Shown here: positions 19,557 through 28,245 of the stretch, piece by piece | How positions within the stretch are numbered: the stretch's first letter is position 1 | How the letters are laid out: the number at the start of each line of letters is the position of its first letter | From: Burkholderia sp. MS389 | GTDB taxonomy: Bacteria > Pseudomonadota > Gammaproteobacteria > Burkholderiales > Burkholderiaceae | Direction: 5' to 3' | NCBI RefSeq assembly: GCF_016899425.1 | Contig: NZ_CP045994.1 | Location: 2,480,001 to 2,544,000, forward strand | DNA length: 64,000 nt | Made by a program: the position numbers and the translations under genes | Notes under the pieces: model-generated | Databases searched by the model: none | Seen by the model: only the letters and a program-made list of their open reading frames with translations | What the model was told of the DNA's origin: nothing

Positions 19557-20537
19557 TCAATCGAGCCGGAACGTGGCCTCGAAGCGCTCCGCAAACGCAT
19601 CGAACTCGGCTTCCGGCAGATGGTTGATGCCGCCTGCGCACTTGCGCCCGCCCCCGGTCGCGAAGCCGCGGCAGAACTCGTCCGCGCCGATCGGCCGGCC
19701 GTCGGGCACGCGTACGCTGACGACGAGCCCGCCGCCCGCGCGCGGCGACAGCACCGCGAGCGCCGCATGCGGCGCGTCGCGCATTCGCTCGTTCGCGAGC
19801 ATGCCGGTCGCGCGCCGCGCCCACGGATGATCGGGCATCCGGACCAGCGTTGCGCCCGGCACCTCGCGCAGCGGCGCGAGCGCGCACGCGCGCGCCATGT
19901 CGTCGCGGTAGCCGTCGCGCAACGCGGCGAACACGGCCGTCCCGCGCACGAAATCGAGCGGATCGACGCATGGCAGCATCGCGTCCGCGAGCGCCGCCGG
20001 ATCGAAGTGCAGATCGCCGACGCACTCGCCGTAGGCGTTGTAGTTCAGATAGCGCCCGAGTTCGGCGAGCACGCCCCGCTCGGCTTCGTCGACGCCGTGC
20101 TCGCGCGCCAGCGCCTCGCCGAGCGCCGGCAGTTCGTCGCCGAACGCCGCGACGATCGCCCAGCGCGCGTACCGGCCGTCGAGATGGCGGTTCACGATCG
20201 CGCTCGTACAGACGTCGGCCGCCATGTCGATATGCGCGTCGAAGCGCGGATGGTCGGGCAGCTCGCCGGCAAAGTGATGGTCGAAGTAACGGACCGTCGC
20301 GCCGTCGCGCAGCAGCCGCGCGCACGCGTCGCGGTTCTGGTCGTGCGACACGTCGAGCACGGTGACGATGTCGTCGGCGCCCGCGTCGATGCGCTCGAGC
20401 AGCCTGATGTCGCGCTTCACGCCGGTCACGAGCGTGCCGTGCACGCGTTCCGCGAGCCGCAGTTGCTGAAGCGCGCACAGGCCGTCCGCGTCGCCGTTGA
20501 ACGCGAAGACATGCCGCGCGTACTGGTTGTCCTGCAT
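19557..20537 (-). CDS. DHH family phosphoesterase
   Basis: This 326-residue protein shows the DHH hydrolase metal sites: FAFNGDADGLCALQQL (residues about 9-24, Asp pair), VTVLDVSHDQNRD (motif II) and VRYFDHHFAGELP, the DHH motif. A C-terminal DHHA1-like region contains the Gly-rich GGGRKCAGGINHL. Members cleave phosphodiester substrates such as nanoRNA or cyclic dinucleotides, but this sequence alone does not say which. The ATG at 20537 has GGAG 9 nt upstream; another ATG five codons earlier is possible. Confidence 0.8.
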   Translation of the reverse strand: MQDNQYARHVFAFNGDADGLCALQQLRLAERVHGTLVTGVKRDIRLLERIDAGADDIVTVLDVSHDQNRDACARLLRDGATVRYFDHHFAGELPDHPRFDAHIDMAADVCTSAIVNRHLDGRYARWAIVAAFGDELPALGEALAREHGVDEAERGVLAELGRYLNYNAYGECVGDLHFDPAALADAMLPCVDPLDFVRGTAVFAALRDGYRDDMARACALAPLREVPGATLVRMPDHPWARRATGMLANERMRDAPHAALAVLSPRAGGGLVVSVRVPDGRPIGADEFCRGFATGGGRKCAGGINHLPEAEFDAFAERFEATFRLD

Positions 20538-20910
20538 GATCCGTTGCTCCATCGTCAACGCATGAAATCCGCCGTTCGCGCAACTGGCGTGCACGCCGAA
20601 CGCGCGCGCCAAGTATTGTGCCGCAACCGCGCGCGCCTTCGATACAGCGTAGCGGCGCTGCCCTGCAAACGGCTTGCGGGTCGCCTGCATGTCGTTCGCC
20701 ACGAGCGTGCTGTTGCCGCTTTATGCGCAGCACGACTTCCCGCTTGAGCGCCGTCGTGCGAAACACGCGGATATCGGGCAGTGCGCCGTCGAGGTCGGTT
20801 CTCTCGCCCGGCTCCCTCAACGTACCGGGCACGAATGCATCGCCTCGATCCCGAGCTTTCACGCCGAGGCGGGCCCGCGCCGCACCTGACGGTCGACGCA
20901 ATGTCGTTTT

Positions 20911-20920
20911 ATGTCATACG
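20911..20920. promoter_or_regulatory. ATGTCATACG regulatory repeat, copy 1
   Basis: The decamer is embedded in TTATGTCATACGTCATCAG, which is partly self-complementary. The same decamer recurs 112 bp downstream. Sites of this look are typical of GntR/FadR-type regulators of sugar-acid genes; the assignment is inference. Confidence 0.5.
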
Positions 20921-21022
20921 TCATCAGATGTGAAAACTTCAGCTTTCCATCGCCGGATTTCTCCAAAACCAAGAAAATTTCCGGGTAAACCCGCGGCGTC
21001 ATCGCCAACGCACCGGCGTACC

Positions 21023-21032
21023 ATGTCATACG
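21023..21032. promoter_or_regulatory. ATGTCATACG regulatory repeat, copy 2
   Basis: Second copy of the decamer, in CCATGTCATACGACGACGTA, 79 bp upstream of the MFS start at 21111. Two copies flanking an AT-richer segment suggest cooperative or loop-forming binding. Confidence 0.5.
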
Positions 21033-21110
21033 ACGACGTACTACATAAACTGCCACCCAGACGCGACGCGGGCTACCGCCCCGTTCGCGGCCGCCCGACC
21101 GGAGACACCG

Positions 21111-22478
21111 TTGAACCCGCCCTCGTCCGCCCTGCCCGGCCGCGACCCGCTCGCGTCCGCCGTCTCGAAAGTGAAGTGGCACGTGCTGCCGCTCGTGCTG
21201 ATCATGTTCATCGCGAACTACATCGACCGCGTGAACGTCGGCTTCGTCGATCGCCATCTCGAAGCGTCGATCGGCATCGGCGCGGCCGCGTACGGGCTCG
21301 GCGCCGGGTTGTTCTTCGTCGGCTACGCGCTGTTCGAAGTGCCGTCGAACCTGCTGATGCAGCGCTACGGCGCGCGCATCTGGCTCGCGCGGATCATGGC
21401 GACGTGGGGCATCGTCGCGGCCGCGATGGCGTTCGTGTGGAACGACACATCGTTTTATGCGCTGCGCTTTCTGCTCGGCGCCGCCGAGGCCGGCTTCTTC
21501 CCCGGCGTCGTGCTGTACCTGTCGCAATGGCTGCCGCCGCAGGAACGCGGCAAGGCGATGGCGATCTTCCTCGGCGGCTCCGCGTTCGCGTCGGTGCTGT
21601 CCGGGCCCGTCACCGGCGCACTGCTGTCGATCCGCGGCTTCGGCCTCGCAGGCTGGCAGTGGATGTTCCTGATCGAAGGGCTGTTCTCGGTCGCGCTGTG
21701 CGGCGCGAGCTGGTTGCTGCTGAAATCGCATATCCGCGACGCGACGTGGCTCACGCCGGAAGAACGCACGGCGCTCCAGAACGCGCTCGACGACGAGCGC
21801 GCGACGCGCGACGTCCGCTCGAACGTGCCGGTGCGCGCGACCACGCTGCTGCGCGATCCGCAGATCATGCTGTTCTGCTTCCTGTACTTCTCGATCCAGC
21901 TGACGATCTACGCGGCCACGTTCTGGCTGCCGACCATCATCCGCAAGATGGGCGGCCTCACCGATTTCCAGGTCGGCCTGTACAACACGATTCCGTGGAT
22001 GATCGCGATCGGTGCGATGTACGGCTTCGCGGTGCTGTCGTCGAAGTGGAAGCATCCGCAGCGCTGGCTCGCGTTCGCGCTCGTGCTTGCCGCGTGCGGA
22101 CTGTTCGCATCGACGTCGCCGAATCCGGTGTGGTCGTTCGCGTCGATCTGCTTCGCCGCGCTCGGTTTCAAGGCAGCGGCGTCGCTGTTCTGGCCGATCC
22201 CGCAGGGCTATCTCGACACGCGCGTGGCCGCGGCCGTGATCGCGCTGATCAACTCGGTCGGCAACCTCGGCGGCTTCGTCGCGCCGACGGCCTTCGGCTA
22301 TCTGAAGCAACATACGGGTTCGATCACGGGCGGGCTGTATGCGCTCGCGATCGCTTCGCTAGTCGCCGCGGTCGCCGCGCTGTTCGCGCGCACGCATCGG
22401 CGCAGCGATCCGCCGCGCGGCCGGCCGGCCGACGAATCCTTCACGCACGCTTCGATGCTCCGCCATGCCGAACACTGA
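21111..22478 (+). CDS. MFS transporter, anion:cation symporter (ACS) family
   Basis: This 455-residue inner-membrane protein has about 12 transmembrane segments. FIANYIDRVNVGFVDRHLE is the hallmark first-helix region of the ACS family (glucarate, galactonate, phthalate, 4-hydroxyphenylacetate carriers), and LLMQRYGARIWLARIMATWG is the loop 2-3 motif. The start is TTG at 21111, with GGAGA 6-7 nt upstream. It overlaps the following lactonase by 14 nt, so the pair is translationally coupled and the carried substrate is probably a sugar acid or lactone. Confidence 0.88.
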   Translation: MNPPSSALPGRDPLASAVSKVKWHVLPLVLIMFIANYIDRVNVGFVDRHLEASIGIGAAAYGLGAGLFFVGYALFEVPSNLLMQRYGARIWLARIMATWGIVAAAMAFVWNDTSFYALRFLLGAAEAGFFPGVVLYLSQWLPPQERGKAMAIFLGGSAFASVLSGPVTGALLSIRGFGLAGWQWMFLIEGLFSVALCGASWLLLKSHIRDATWLTPEERTALQNALDDERATRDVRSNVPVRATTLLRDPQIMLFCFLYFSIQLTIYAATFWLPTIIRKMGGLTDFQVGLYNTIPWMIAIGAMYGFAVLSSKWKHPQRWLAFALVLAACGLFASTSPNPVWSFASICFAALGFKAAASLFWPIPQGYLDTRVAAAVIALINSVGNLGGFVAPTAFGYLKQHTGSITGGLYALAIASLVAAVAALFARTHRRSDPPRGRPADESFTHASMLRHAEH

Positions 22479-23511
22479 CCGCCTGACCGTCGTCGTCTCG
22501 AATGCCGTCGACGGCGACCTCGCCACGTTCTCCCTCGCCGGCGACGGCACGCTCGCGCCGCTCGCCCGTTATCCGGCCGCCGACGCCGCGATGCCGATCG
22601 CCGTGCAGGCCGACCGCGCGCGGCTCTACGTCGCGACGCGCGGCGAGCAGCCGACGATCGTCGCGTTCCGCGTCGCCGCCACGGGCGCGCTCGTGCGCAT
22701 CGGCGCGACCGCGATCGACGCGAGCCATGCGTACCTGTCGCTCGACCGCAGCGGCCGCTGGCTGCTCGGCGCGTCGTACGGCGGCAGTTCGCTGAGCCTC
22801 TACGACGCGGCGCGCGTGCGCGACGGCGACGGCACGCCGCTGCAAGTCGCGGGCGGCATCGCGAACGCGCATGCGGTGATCGTATCGCCGGACAACCGCT
22901 TCGCGTACGTCAGTTCGCTGGGCTCGGATCGGGTGTTCGGCTTTGCGCTCGTCGAGGACGCCGCCGGCGTGCGCGCGGTCGAACACGGCGAAACGCGCGT
23001 GCCGGCCGGCTTCGGCCCGCGTCATCTGCGGTTCGCGGATGACGGCCGCACGCTGGTCGTCGTCAGCGAATTCCGGGGAACGCTCGCGACCTTCGCGCGC
23101 GACGCCGACACCGGCCGGCTCGGCGACCCGCACGTGAGCGCGCGCCATCCGGCCGTCGCCGAACTCGCGCAAGGCCATGCGCGCCCGCCCGCTCCCGCCG
23201 AACCGTCCGTGTGGGCCGCCGATCTGCACCTGACGCCCGACGAGCGCTTCGCGTACGTCAGCGAGCGCACGTCGAGCCGGTTGCTCGGCTATCGCCGCAA
23301 CGAAGACGGCACGTTCGAGCCCACCCGCGCGACACCCACCGAGACCCAGCCGCGCGGGTTCGCGATCGATCCGTCGGGACGCTGGCTCGTCGCCTGCGGC
23401 GAACAGTCGGAACACGTGGCCGTGTATGCGATCGCGCCGGACGATGGCACGCTGTCGCTGCACGCGCGCGTGCCGGGCGGACGCGGCGCGAACTGGATCG
23501 CGATCGTCTGA
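22465..23511 (+). CDS. Lactonase family protein (6-phosphogluconolactonase-like beta-propeller)
   Basis: This 348-residue seven-bladed beta-propeller is of the YbhE/Pgl type. Repeated blades end in motifs such as PDNRFAYVSSLGSDRV, PDERFAYVSERTSSRLLGY and DPSGRWLVACGEQSEHVAVY. Family members hydrolyse sugar lactones. The gene starts inside the MFS 3' end, so the lactone or its acid is probably what the transporter imports. It could act on 6-phosphogluconolactone, but the context favours a catabolic lactone. Confidence 0.85.
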   Translation: MPNTDRLTVVVSNAVDGDLATFSLAGDGTLAPLARYPAADAAMPIAVQADRARLYVATRGEQPTIVAFRVAATGALVRIGATAIDASHAYLSLDRSGRWLLGASYGGSSLSLYDAARVRDGDGTPLQVAGGIANAHAVIVSPDNRFAYVSSLGSDRVFGFALVEDAAGVRAVEHGETRVPAGFGPRHLRFADDGRTLVVVSEFRGTLATFARDADTGRLGDPHVSARHPAVAELAQGHARPPAPAEPSVWAADLHLTPDERFAYVSERTSSRLLGYRRNEDGTFEPTRATPTETQPRGFAIDPSGRWLVACGEQSEHVAVYAIAPDDGTLSLHARVPGGRGANWIAIV

Positions 23512-23570
23512 CGGTCTGAAAAAGATTCGGCGCCTGCGCGGGAACCGACACCCCGATGCGGGTGCGACGT

Positions 23571-23630
23571 TCAGCGCCGCTCGCTCGGCGCAACGCCCGT
23601 CCAGCGCTTGAACGCGCGCGTGAAATTGGC
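23571..23630 (-). pseudogene. AraC-family regulator, 3' remnant
   Basis: Only the last 19 codons and the stop remain: ANFTRAFKRWTGVAPSERR, which is the second helix-turn-helix end found at the C-terminus of AraC/XylS regulators. Homology stops at about 23630, where desaturase sequence begins on the opposite strand. Confidence 0.8.
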
Positions 23631-23974
23631 AGCCGAACTTCCTGCGCAGCTTCTGCATCAACTTCGTCAGCTCGAACATGCATTATTTCGGCGACATCGA
23701 TTCGCGCAACGTGATCCAGCAGACGCAGGTGCTGAACCCGTGGTGGATGCTGCCGTTCCAGCTGTTCTGCTTCAATTTCGGCAGCACGCACGCGATCCAT
23801 CACTTCGTGGTGCGCGATCCGTTCTACATCCGGCAACTGACCGCGCGCACCGCGCATGCGGCATTACGCGAAGTCGGCGTGCGCTTCAACGACGTCGGCA
23901 CGTTCGCGCGCGCGAATCGCTGGGGCGGCTATCGTCCGCCGCGCGGCACGCACAGCGCGCAGGCCGACGCGTAA
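23630..23974 (+). pseudogene. Fatty acid desaturase, 3' remnant
   Basis: The frame (QPNFLRSFCINFVSSNMHYF...GTHSAQADA) matches the C-terminal third of membrane fatty acid desaturases and keeps the third histidine box HAIHH in FNFGSTHAIHHFVV. The first two histidine boxes and the 5' end are missing, so it cannot be active. An ATG at 23678 could start a 98-residue fragment, but there is no ribosome binding site. It begins where an AraC remnant ends. Confidence 0.8.
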
Positions 23975-24003
23975 CGCCGGCGGCGCGCGACATCAGCGCG
24001 GCC

Positions 24004-24624
24004 TCAATCGCCGATCGGCGGCATCGGTCCCTGGCCGCGGATCCACGACCAGTTCGCGAGCTCGGCCATCTCCTTGTCGCCGCGGCTGTCGCCGTACGCG
24101 AACAATTGCTTCGGCGGCCGGTTGCCCCACCACCCGCGCAGCCGCACGACCTTCTGCGGCCCCCAGCAGTTCTCGCCGTCGAGCCGGCCGGCGAAGATGC
24201 CGCGCTCGAACGCGAGCCGCGTCGCGAGCACCGCGTCGAAGCCGGCCGTCTTGGCCCACTTCTCCAGATACAGCGACGGCGACGCGCTGACCAGCACAAC
24301 TTCATGCCCGCGCGCGCGATGTTCGCGAACGCGCTCGAGCATTTCCGGACGCACGAGCCTCGGCAGATAACTGTCGACGAACCTGCGCGCCTGGGCATCG
24401 AGCGCGTCCTCGCGGATCGGCCCGAACGCGAACGACGCGAACTTCGCCTTCGCGTCGCCGCGCGACAGCAGCCCGGCCTTCATCGCGACGATCCACGGCA
24501 GCGCGCGCAGCCCGGCCCACGCGAAACGCGGCGTGCCGACCGTCTGGCGGACGAAATGGCGAAAGCTGTCGGTAGTCGTGATGGTGCCGTCGAAATCGAA
24601 GGCGGCGACGATGCGGTCGGTCAT
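24004..24624 (-). CDS. HAD-IB family hydrolase
   Basis: This 206-residue phosphatase-like protein is of the haloacid dehalogenase superfamily, subfamily IB. Motif I is FDFDGTITTTDSF (nucleophile Asp9 and Asp11), motif II is VVLVSASPSLY, and motif III/IV is KQLFAYGDSRGDKEM. The helical cap lies between residues about 20 and 80. The ATG at 24624 is the start because the protein begins right before motif I; a much longer in-frame reading covers unrelated sequence. It lies 122 bp after the last Ter-cluster gene, on the same strand. Substrate unknown. Confidence 0.88.
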   Translation of the reverse strand: MTDRIVAAFDFDGTITTTDSFRHFVRQTVGTPRFAWAGLRALPWIVAMKAGLLSRGDAKAKFASFAFGPIREDALDAQARRFVDSYLPRLVRPEMLERVREHRARGHEVVLVSASPSLYLEKWAKTAGFDAVLATRLAFERGIFAGRLDGENCWGPQKVVRLRGWWGNRPPKQLFAYGDSRGDKEMAELANWSWIRGQGPMPPIGD

Positions 24625-24746
24625 GAAGAATCGGCGGGAAAGCGATGAGATGCCCGGGAAGATAGCAGACTCGCGGCCCCCACGCGAAACCGTATCGCCC
24701 GACACGAGACCGCGCGCGGCGAAGCGCATGCGGTCGAGTCGTTCGC

Positions 24747-25619
24747 TCAGCGCGACGGCCGCGCGGCAAGCGCCGCCGGCAGCACGACGTTCATCAGGTG
24801 ATCGGCGCGCGACAGCAGGTCGGTCACGCGCTCGTCCAGCCCGCGCAGTTGCGCCGGCTGCATCCGGATCTGCTGGACGGCCTGCCCGACGATGTTGCGG
24901 CGGTCGAACAGCGTACGCTCGACGCCCGCATCGTCCGGCGCCCGCACGACGTCCGACACCGCGCTCAGCGCCGCGAGCACGACCACGAGGTTTTCCTCCG
25001 CATGGCGGACCTTCGCGGCGAGTTCCTCGGTGCGGCGCGGGAAAAAACCGAGCGACTGCTTCAGCGCGCCGAGCGCCGCGCGGTAGTCGACATGGCTGGA
25101 CGTCCCACCGAACCAGCGTTCGAACATGCCGGCCTTGCGTGTCGCCTGCGCGAGCATCCCGGCCATCATGTCGGCCGCGCCGAGTTCGTTGAATTCGCGC
25201 GTCGTCGCCGCGACCGCTTCGACGAGGTTGCCGGCCGTCTCCAGCGCGCCGTCGCCGATCGTCGCGACCGTCCCGAGCTTCAGCGGCACCAGTTGCCGGA
25301 TCTGCCGCTCGATGCGCGGCGCGTAGTCCGGATAGAGATTCGGAAAGCTGGCCTGCGCGGCGCGGAAGCACGCTTCGAGCTGCGGATGGTTCGATTCGCC
25401 GAACAGCGCACGGCCGATGGCGTCGGCGGGCGCCGCGCGCACGGCTTGATCGGGGGCGGGCGCCGGCCCGAAATCGAGCGCCTGCGGGGCGGGCCGCGCC
25501 GGCGCACGCGCGACCGGCGCACCGGGCGCGGCCGGCGCGTCGAACGCAAGACGCCCGGGCGTGCGCTCGGGCGTCGCATCGAACTCGAGCCGTTTCGGCT
25601 CGTCGGACGGATTCGTCAT
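24747..25619 (-). CDS. Uncharacterised protein of the Ter cluster
   Basis: I do not recognise a named family. The 290-residue protein has an Ala/Pro-rich, low-complexity first 65 residues in which a short motif recurs (RLEFDATPE, RLAFDAPAA, ALDFGPAP), followed by about 225 residues that look wholly alpha-helical (for example AAKVRHAEENLVVVLAALSA, QIRMQPAQLRGLDERV). There are no membrane segments and no signal peptide. It follows terD by 51 nt and is probably its operon partner. The repeated xLxFDA motif resembles a short linear binding tag. By its helical make-up a TelA-like partner protein is conceivable. Confidence 0.75.
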   Translation of the reverse strand: MTNPSDEPKRLEFDATPERTPGRLAFDAPAAPGAPVARAPARPAPQALDFGPAPAPDQAVRAAPADAIGRALFGESNHPQLEACFRAAQASFPNLYPDYAPRIERQIRQLVPLKLGTVATIGDGALETAGNLVEAVAATTREFNELGAADMMAGMLAQATRKAGMFERWFGGTSSHVDYRAALGALKQSLGFFPRRTEELAAKVRHAEENLVVVLAALSAVSDVVRAPDDAGVERTLFDRRNIVGQAVQQIRMQPAQLRGLDERVTDLLSRADHLMNVVLPAALAARPSR

Positions 25620-25670
25620 CGCTGCTTCCTGCCCGGCGCGGCGGTGTTTCGCGCGCCGGGCTGCCGCCCG

Positions 25671-26327
25671 TCAGACCGCGCCGCCGTACGCGCGGACGAA
25701 ATCGCCGAGGCCGCGGTTGTAGCCCGCGCCGACCGCCTTGAACATGAAGTGGCCGTCGCGACGATAGAAGCTGCCGACCTGCACCGACGTCTCCATCGAG
25801 AAGTCCTCCTCGAGCGCGTACTTCGCGATCACCGCGCCCGACACCTCGTCGGCGATCTGGATGTAGCTGTTGCGAACCTGCCCGAAATTCTGGCGGCGCG
25901 CTTCGGCCTGGTCGATCGTCACGACCACCGAGATTTCCTCGACGTCGGCCGCGAGCTTCGTGATGTCGATGAAGATCACTTCGTCGTCGCCGTCGCCACT
26001 GCCCGTGCGGTTGTCGCCGCTATGCACGACGCCCAGGCACTTCGACGAAGGCATCCCCCGCTTCGGGAAATCGTCGCCCGGCTGAATGAAGGTTTCCTTG
26101 CGCTCCATCGTCCGCACTTCGCTGTTGTAGAACACGAAATGCTGATCCGAGATCAGTTTCGGATTGCTCTGCGCGTCGTACTTGCACAGGAACACCGACA
26201 CGTCGAGATCGAAATCCGTACCCGTGTCCGTCGCGTTCGCGTCCCAACCGAGACCGATGCGGAATTTCTGCGTGCCGGGCGCTTCCTTCGACAGGTTGAC
26301 GCGACCGCCTTTCGACAAATTGATCAT
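25671..26327 (-). CDS. terD: TerD family protein
   Basis: This 218-residue TerD-domain protein has the N-terminal INLSKGGRVNLSKEAPG, the Ca2+-binding segments GTDFDLDVSVFLCKYD and DNRTGSGDGDDEVIF, and the terminal GSFYRRDGHFMFKAVGAGY. TerD proteins bind calcium through clustered acidic residues and work in tellurite, phage and general stress resistance together with TerC-like membrane proteins. It lies between the DUF475 gene (97 nt) and the 290-residue unknown. The symbol denotes family; TerE or TerZ are equally close names. Confidence 0.92.
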   Translation of the reverse strand: MINLSKGGRVNLSKEAPGTQKFRIGLGWDANATDTGTDFDLDVSVFLCKYDAQSNPKLISDQHFVFYNSEVRTMERKETFIQPGDDFPKRGMPSSKCLGVVHSGDNRTGSGDGDDEVIFIDITKLAADVEEISVVVTIDQAEARRQNFGQVRNSYIQIADEVSGAVIAKYALEEDFSMETSVQVGSFYRRDGHFMFKAVGAGYNRGLGDFVRAYGGAV

Positions 26328-26424
26328 CTGAACCTCTTCTGCTGGAACCGCCGTTGCGCCGGCGGCGATGCCGGGCCGCGCGCGGCGGCCCCTTCGTGGA
26401 TGGTTTTCGTGCCGCGTGACGCGC

Positions 26425-27441
26425 TTACTTGCCCGCCACCGCCGCGCGGTCTTCCTTGCGCTGCACGACGATCGACGACCACACGGCCGCGGCGATCATC
26501 GCCGCGCCGACCAGGCCCGTGACGACCTCGGGCACCTCGAGCTTCACGCCGAGGAACATGATGGTCGCGAGCGCGCCGATCGCCCAGAACGCACCGTGTT
26601 CGAGATAGCGGTACTGCGCGAGCGTGCCTTTCTTCAGCAGCACGAGCGTCATTTCCCGGATGTAGGCCGCACCGACGCCCAGGCCGAGTGCGATCAGGAA
26701 GATGTTGTTCGACAGCGCGAATGCGCCGATCACGCCGTCGAAGCTGAACGACGAATCGAGCACTTCCAGATACATGAAGCCCGCGACGCCTTCTCGCACC
26801 ACGCGCGTGCCCGTGTCCTCGCCGCCGACCAGGTCGCCCACGCCGTGCGCGATCACGAAGCCGATCACGCCGAACGCGCCCGCGAGCAGGAAGTTCACCT
26901 GCTCGGTTGCCGGCACGTAGAACGACGCGACGATCACGATCGCGAGCGTCAGCGCCACTTCCAGCGCGGTGATGCGGCCGAGATGGCGCATCGGGCCTTC
27001 GAGGAAGCCGATCCAGTGCTCGTCCTTCTCGGTGTCGAGCATGAACTTGAAGAACACCATCAGCAGGAACGCGCCGCCGAACGCCGACACCTCGTGATGC
27101 GCGGACGTCAGCACTGCCGCGTACTTGTCCGGCGATTCGACCGCGAGCGTCAGCGCGTCCCACAGGCCGATGTGGCCGATCACCGCGACGATCAGCAGCG
27201 GGAACACGAGCCGCATGCCGAACACCGCGACCGGCAGGCCGAACACCATGAAGCGGTTGCGCCACTTCTCCGACCAGTTCTTAAGCACCGATGCGTTGAC
27301 GACCGCGTTGTCGAGCGACAGCGAAATTTCGAGCACGCACAGGACCGCGACGATCAGCATGTCCTTCACGCCGCCGAGGAGATAGGCCGCGATCAGCGCG
27401 AGCGCGGTGAGCGACAACGGGATCTTGAAGTCTTTCAACAT
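26425..27441 (-). CDS. DUF475 domain-containing membrane protein (TerC superfamily relative)
   Basis: This 338-residue integral membrane protein has about nine hydrophobic segments. The TerC/LysE-like signature LEISLSLDNAVVNASVLKNW is at about residues 37-56 and recurs as LEVLDSSFSFDGVIGAFALSNN, giving the family's paired acidic membrane motifs with metal-binding character. In Ter systems such proteins form the membrane partner of TerD. The gene lies 43 nt after the VWA gene. Confidence 0.9.
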   Translation of the reverse strand: MLKDFKIPLSLTALALIAAYLLGGVKDMLIVAVLCVLEISLSLDNAVVNASVLKNWSEKWRNRFMVFGLPVAVFGMRLVFPLLIVAVIGHIGLWDALTLAVESPDKYAAVLTSAHHEVSAFGGAFLLMVFFKFMLDTEKDEHWIGFLEGPMRHLGRITALEVALTLAIVIVASFYVPATEQVNFLLAGAFGVIGFVIAHGVGDLVGGEDTGTRVVREGVAGFMYLEVLDSSFSFDGVIGAFALSNNIFLIALGLGVGAAYIREMTLVLLKKGTLAQYRYLEHGAFWAIGALATIMFLGVKLEVPEVVTGLVGAAMIAAAVWSSIVVQRKEDRAAVAGK

Positions 27442-27484
27442 GATGGAGTAATCGAGTTCAGAAAAATGGGCAGGCGGGACGCGC

Positions 27485-28225
27485 TTACTTCGCGCGCACC
27501 CAGTCGCAGAATTCCTGCGTGATCAGGTGTTCGTAGATCTGTTCGTCGCTGAGATCGAGCGATTCGAGATGCAGGAAGCCGACGTTCGGCATTTCGTCCG
27601 CCACTTCCGCGAGAAAGTCGAATTCGCTCGGATCGCCGACGCCGACGAGCGACCAGTACAGCGGGAAGTGCTGCGATTCGGCCAGCAGCTGGCGCACGCG
27701 CTTGCGGTCGTTCTTCGGGTTCTGGCCGTCGGTGACGAACAGCACCCATGCGGGCAGATGGCCGTTCGCGGGCGCCGCAGCGGCCAGCGCGGGCGCGTCG
27801 TCCGCACCGCCGAACAGCCGGCTGAGAAAGCCGCGCTTTTCCTCGCGCTTCGGCTCCGGCGCACGGAAGAAGAAATCGACGATGTCGTTCATCACCGGTG
27901 CGTACTGCGTGCCGCCCCACTTTTCGATCCGTGCATTGAGCACGTGATCGGAAATGTACGAGCCGTAGTTGTCCGGCGTGGCGGTCGGCAGGCGGTCGTA
28001 GCCTTCGGTGAAGGTCCACGTGTCGACCTCGCCGTTGTCGTCGAACTTCAGTGCAATGCCGAGAATCCGGTCGTGCGTCTCCTGGATCACGCCCGACTGG
28101 TACAGCGGCTTCGCGGAACCCGAGATGTCGAGCGCCGCGCCGACGCGCACGACCGGCGGCTTCAGGATCTGACGTTTTTCGAGGACGATCGCGACCTTCG
28201 CCGCGCGTTTCTCAAGCGTAATCAT
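27485..28225 (-). CDS. VWA domain-containing protein (TerY/YegL-like)
   Basis: This 246-residue von Willebrand A-type protein has the MIDAS residues visible as GAALDISGSAKPLY (DxSxS), KWGGTQYAP (Thr) and WVLFVTDGQNP (Asp), so it should bind a divalent metal and a protein partner. The first 20 residues are basic (MITLEKRAAKVAIVLEKRQ). The start at 28225 lies 20 nt after the telA stop. In Ter clusters VWA proteins bind TerD-type partners. Confidence 0.88.
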   Translation of the reverse strand: MITLEKRAAKVAIVLEKRQILKPPVVRVGAALDISGSAKPLYQSGVIQETHDRILGIALKFDDNGEVDTWTFTEGYDRLPTATPDNYGSYISDHVLNARIEKWGGTQYAPVMNDIVDFFFRAPEPKREEKRGFLSRLFGGADDAPALAAAAPANGHLPAWVLFVTDGQNPKNDRKRVRQLLAESQHFPLYWSLVGVGDPSEFDFLAEVADEMPNVGFLHLESLDLSDEQIYEHLITQEFCDWVRAK

Positions 28226-28245
28226 GCGGTGTTCTCTCAGTTCTC

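Larger units (their letters stand above)
20538..21110. other. Intergenic regulatory region, 573 bp
   Basis: No gene is seen between the divergent DHH and MFS genes. The right half (20890-21110) drops in GC content and carries two direct copies of ATGTCATACG, at 20911 and 21023, probably sites for the regulator of the MFS-lactonase operon. The left half is GC-rich and featureless. Confidence 0.55.

Noticed and set aside
17692..20901. A 1,069-codon open frame on the minus strand across the photolyase and DHH genes
   Set aside because: Arg/Ala-rich composition and no domain; it is an alternate-frame shadow of two genes with clear motifs.
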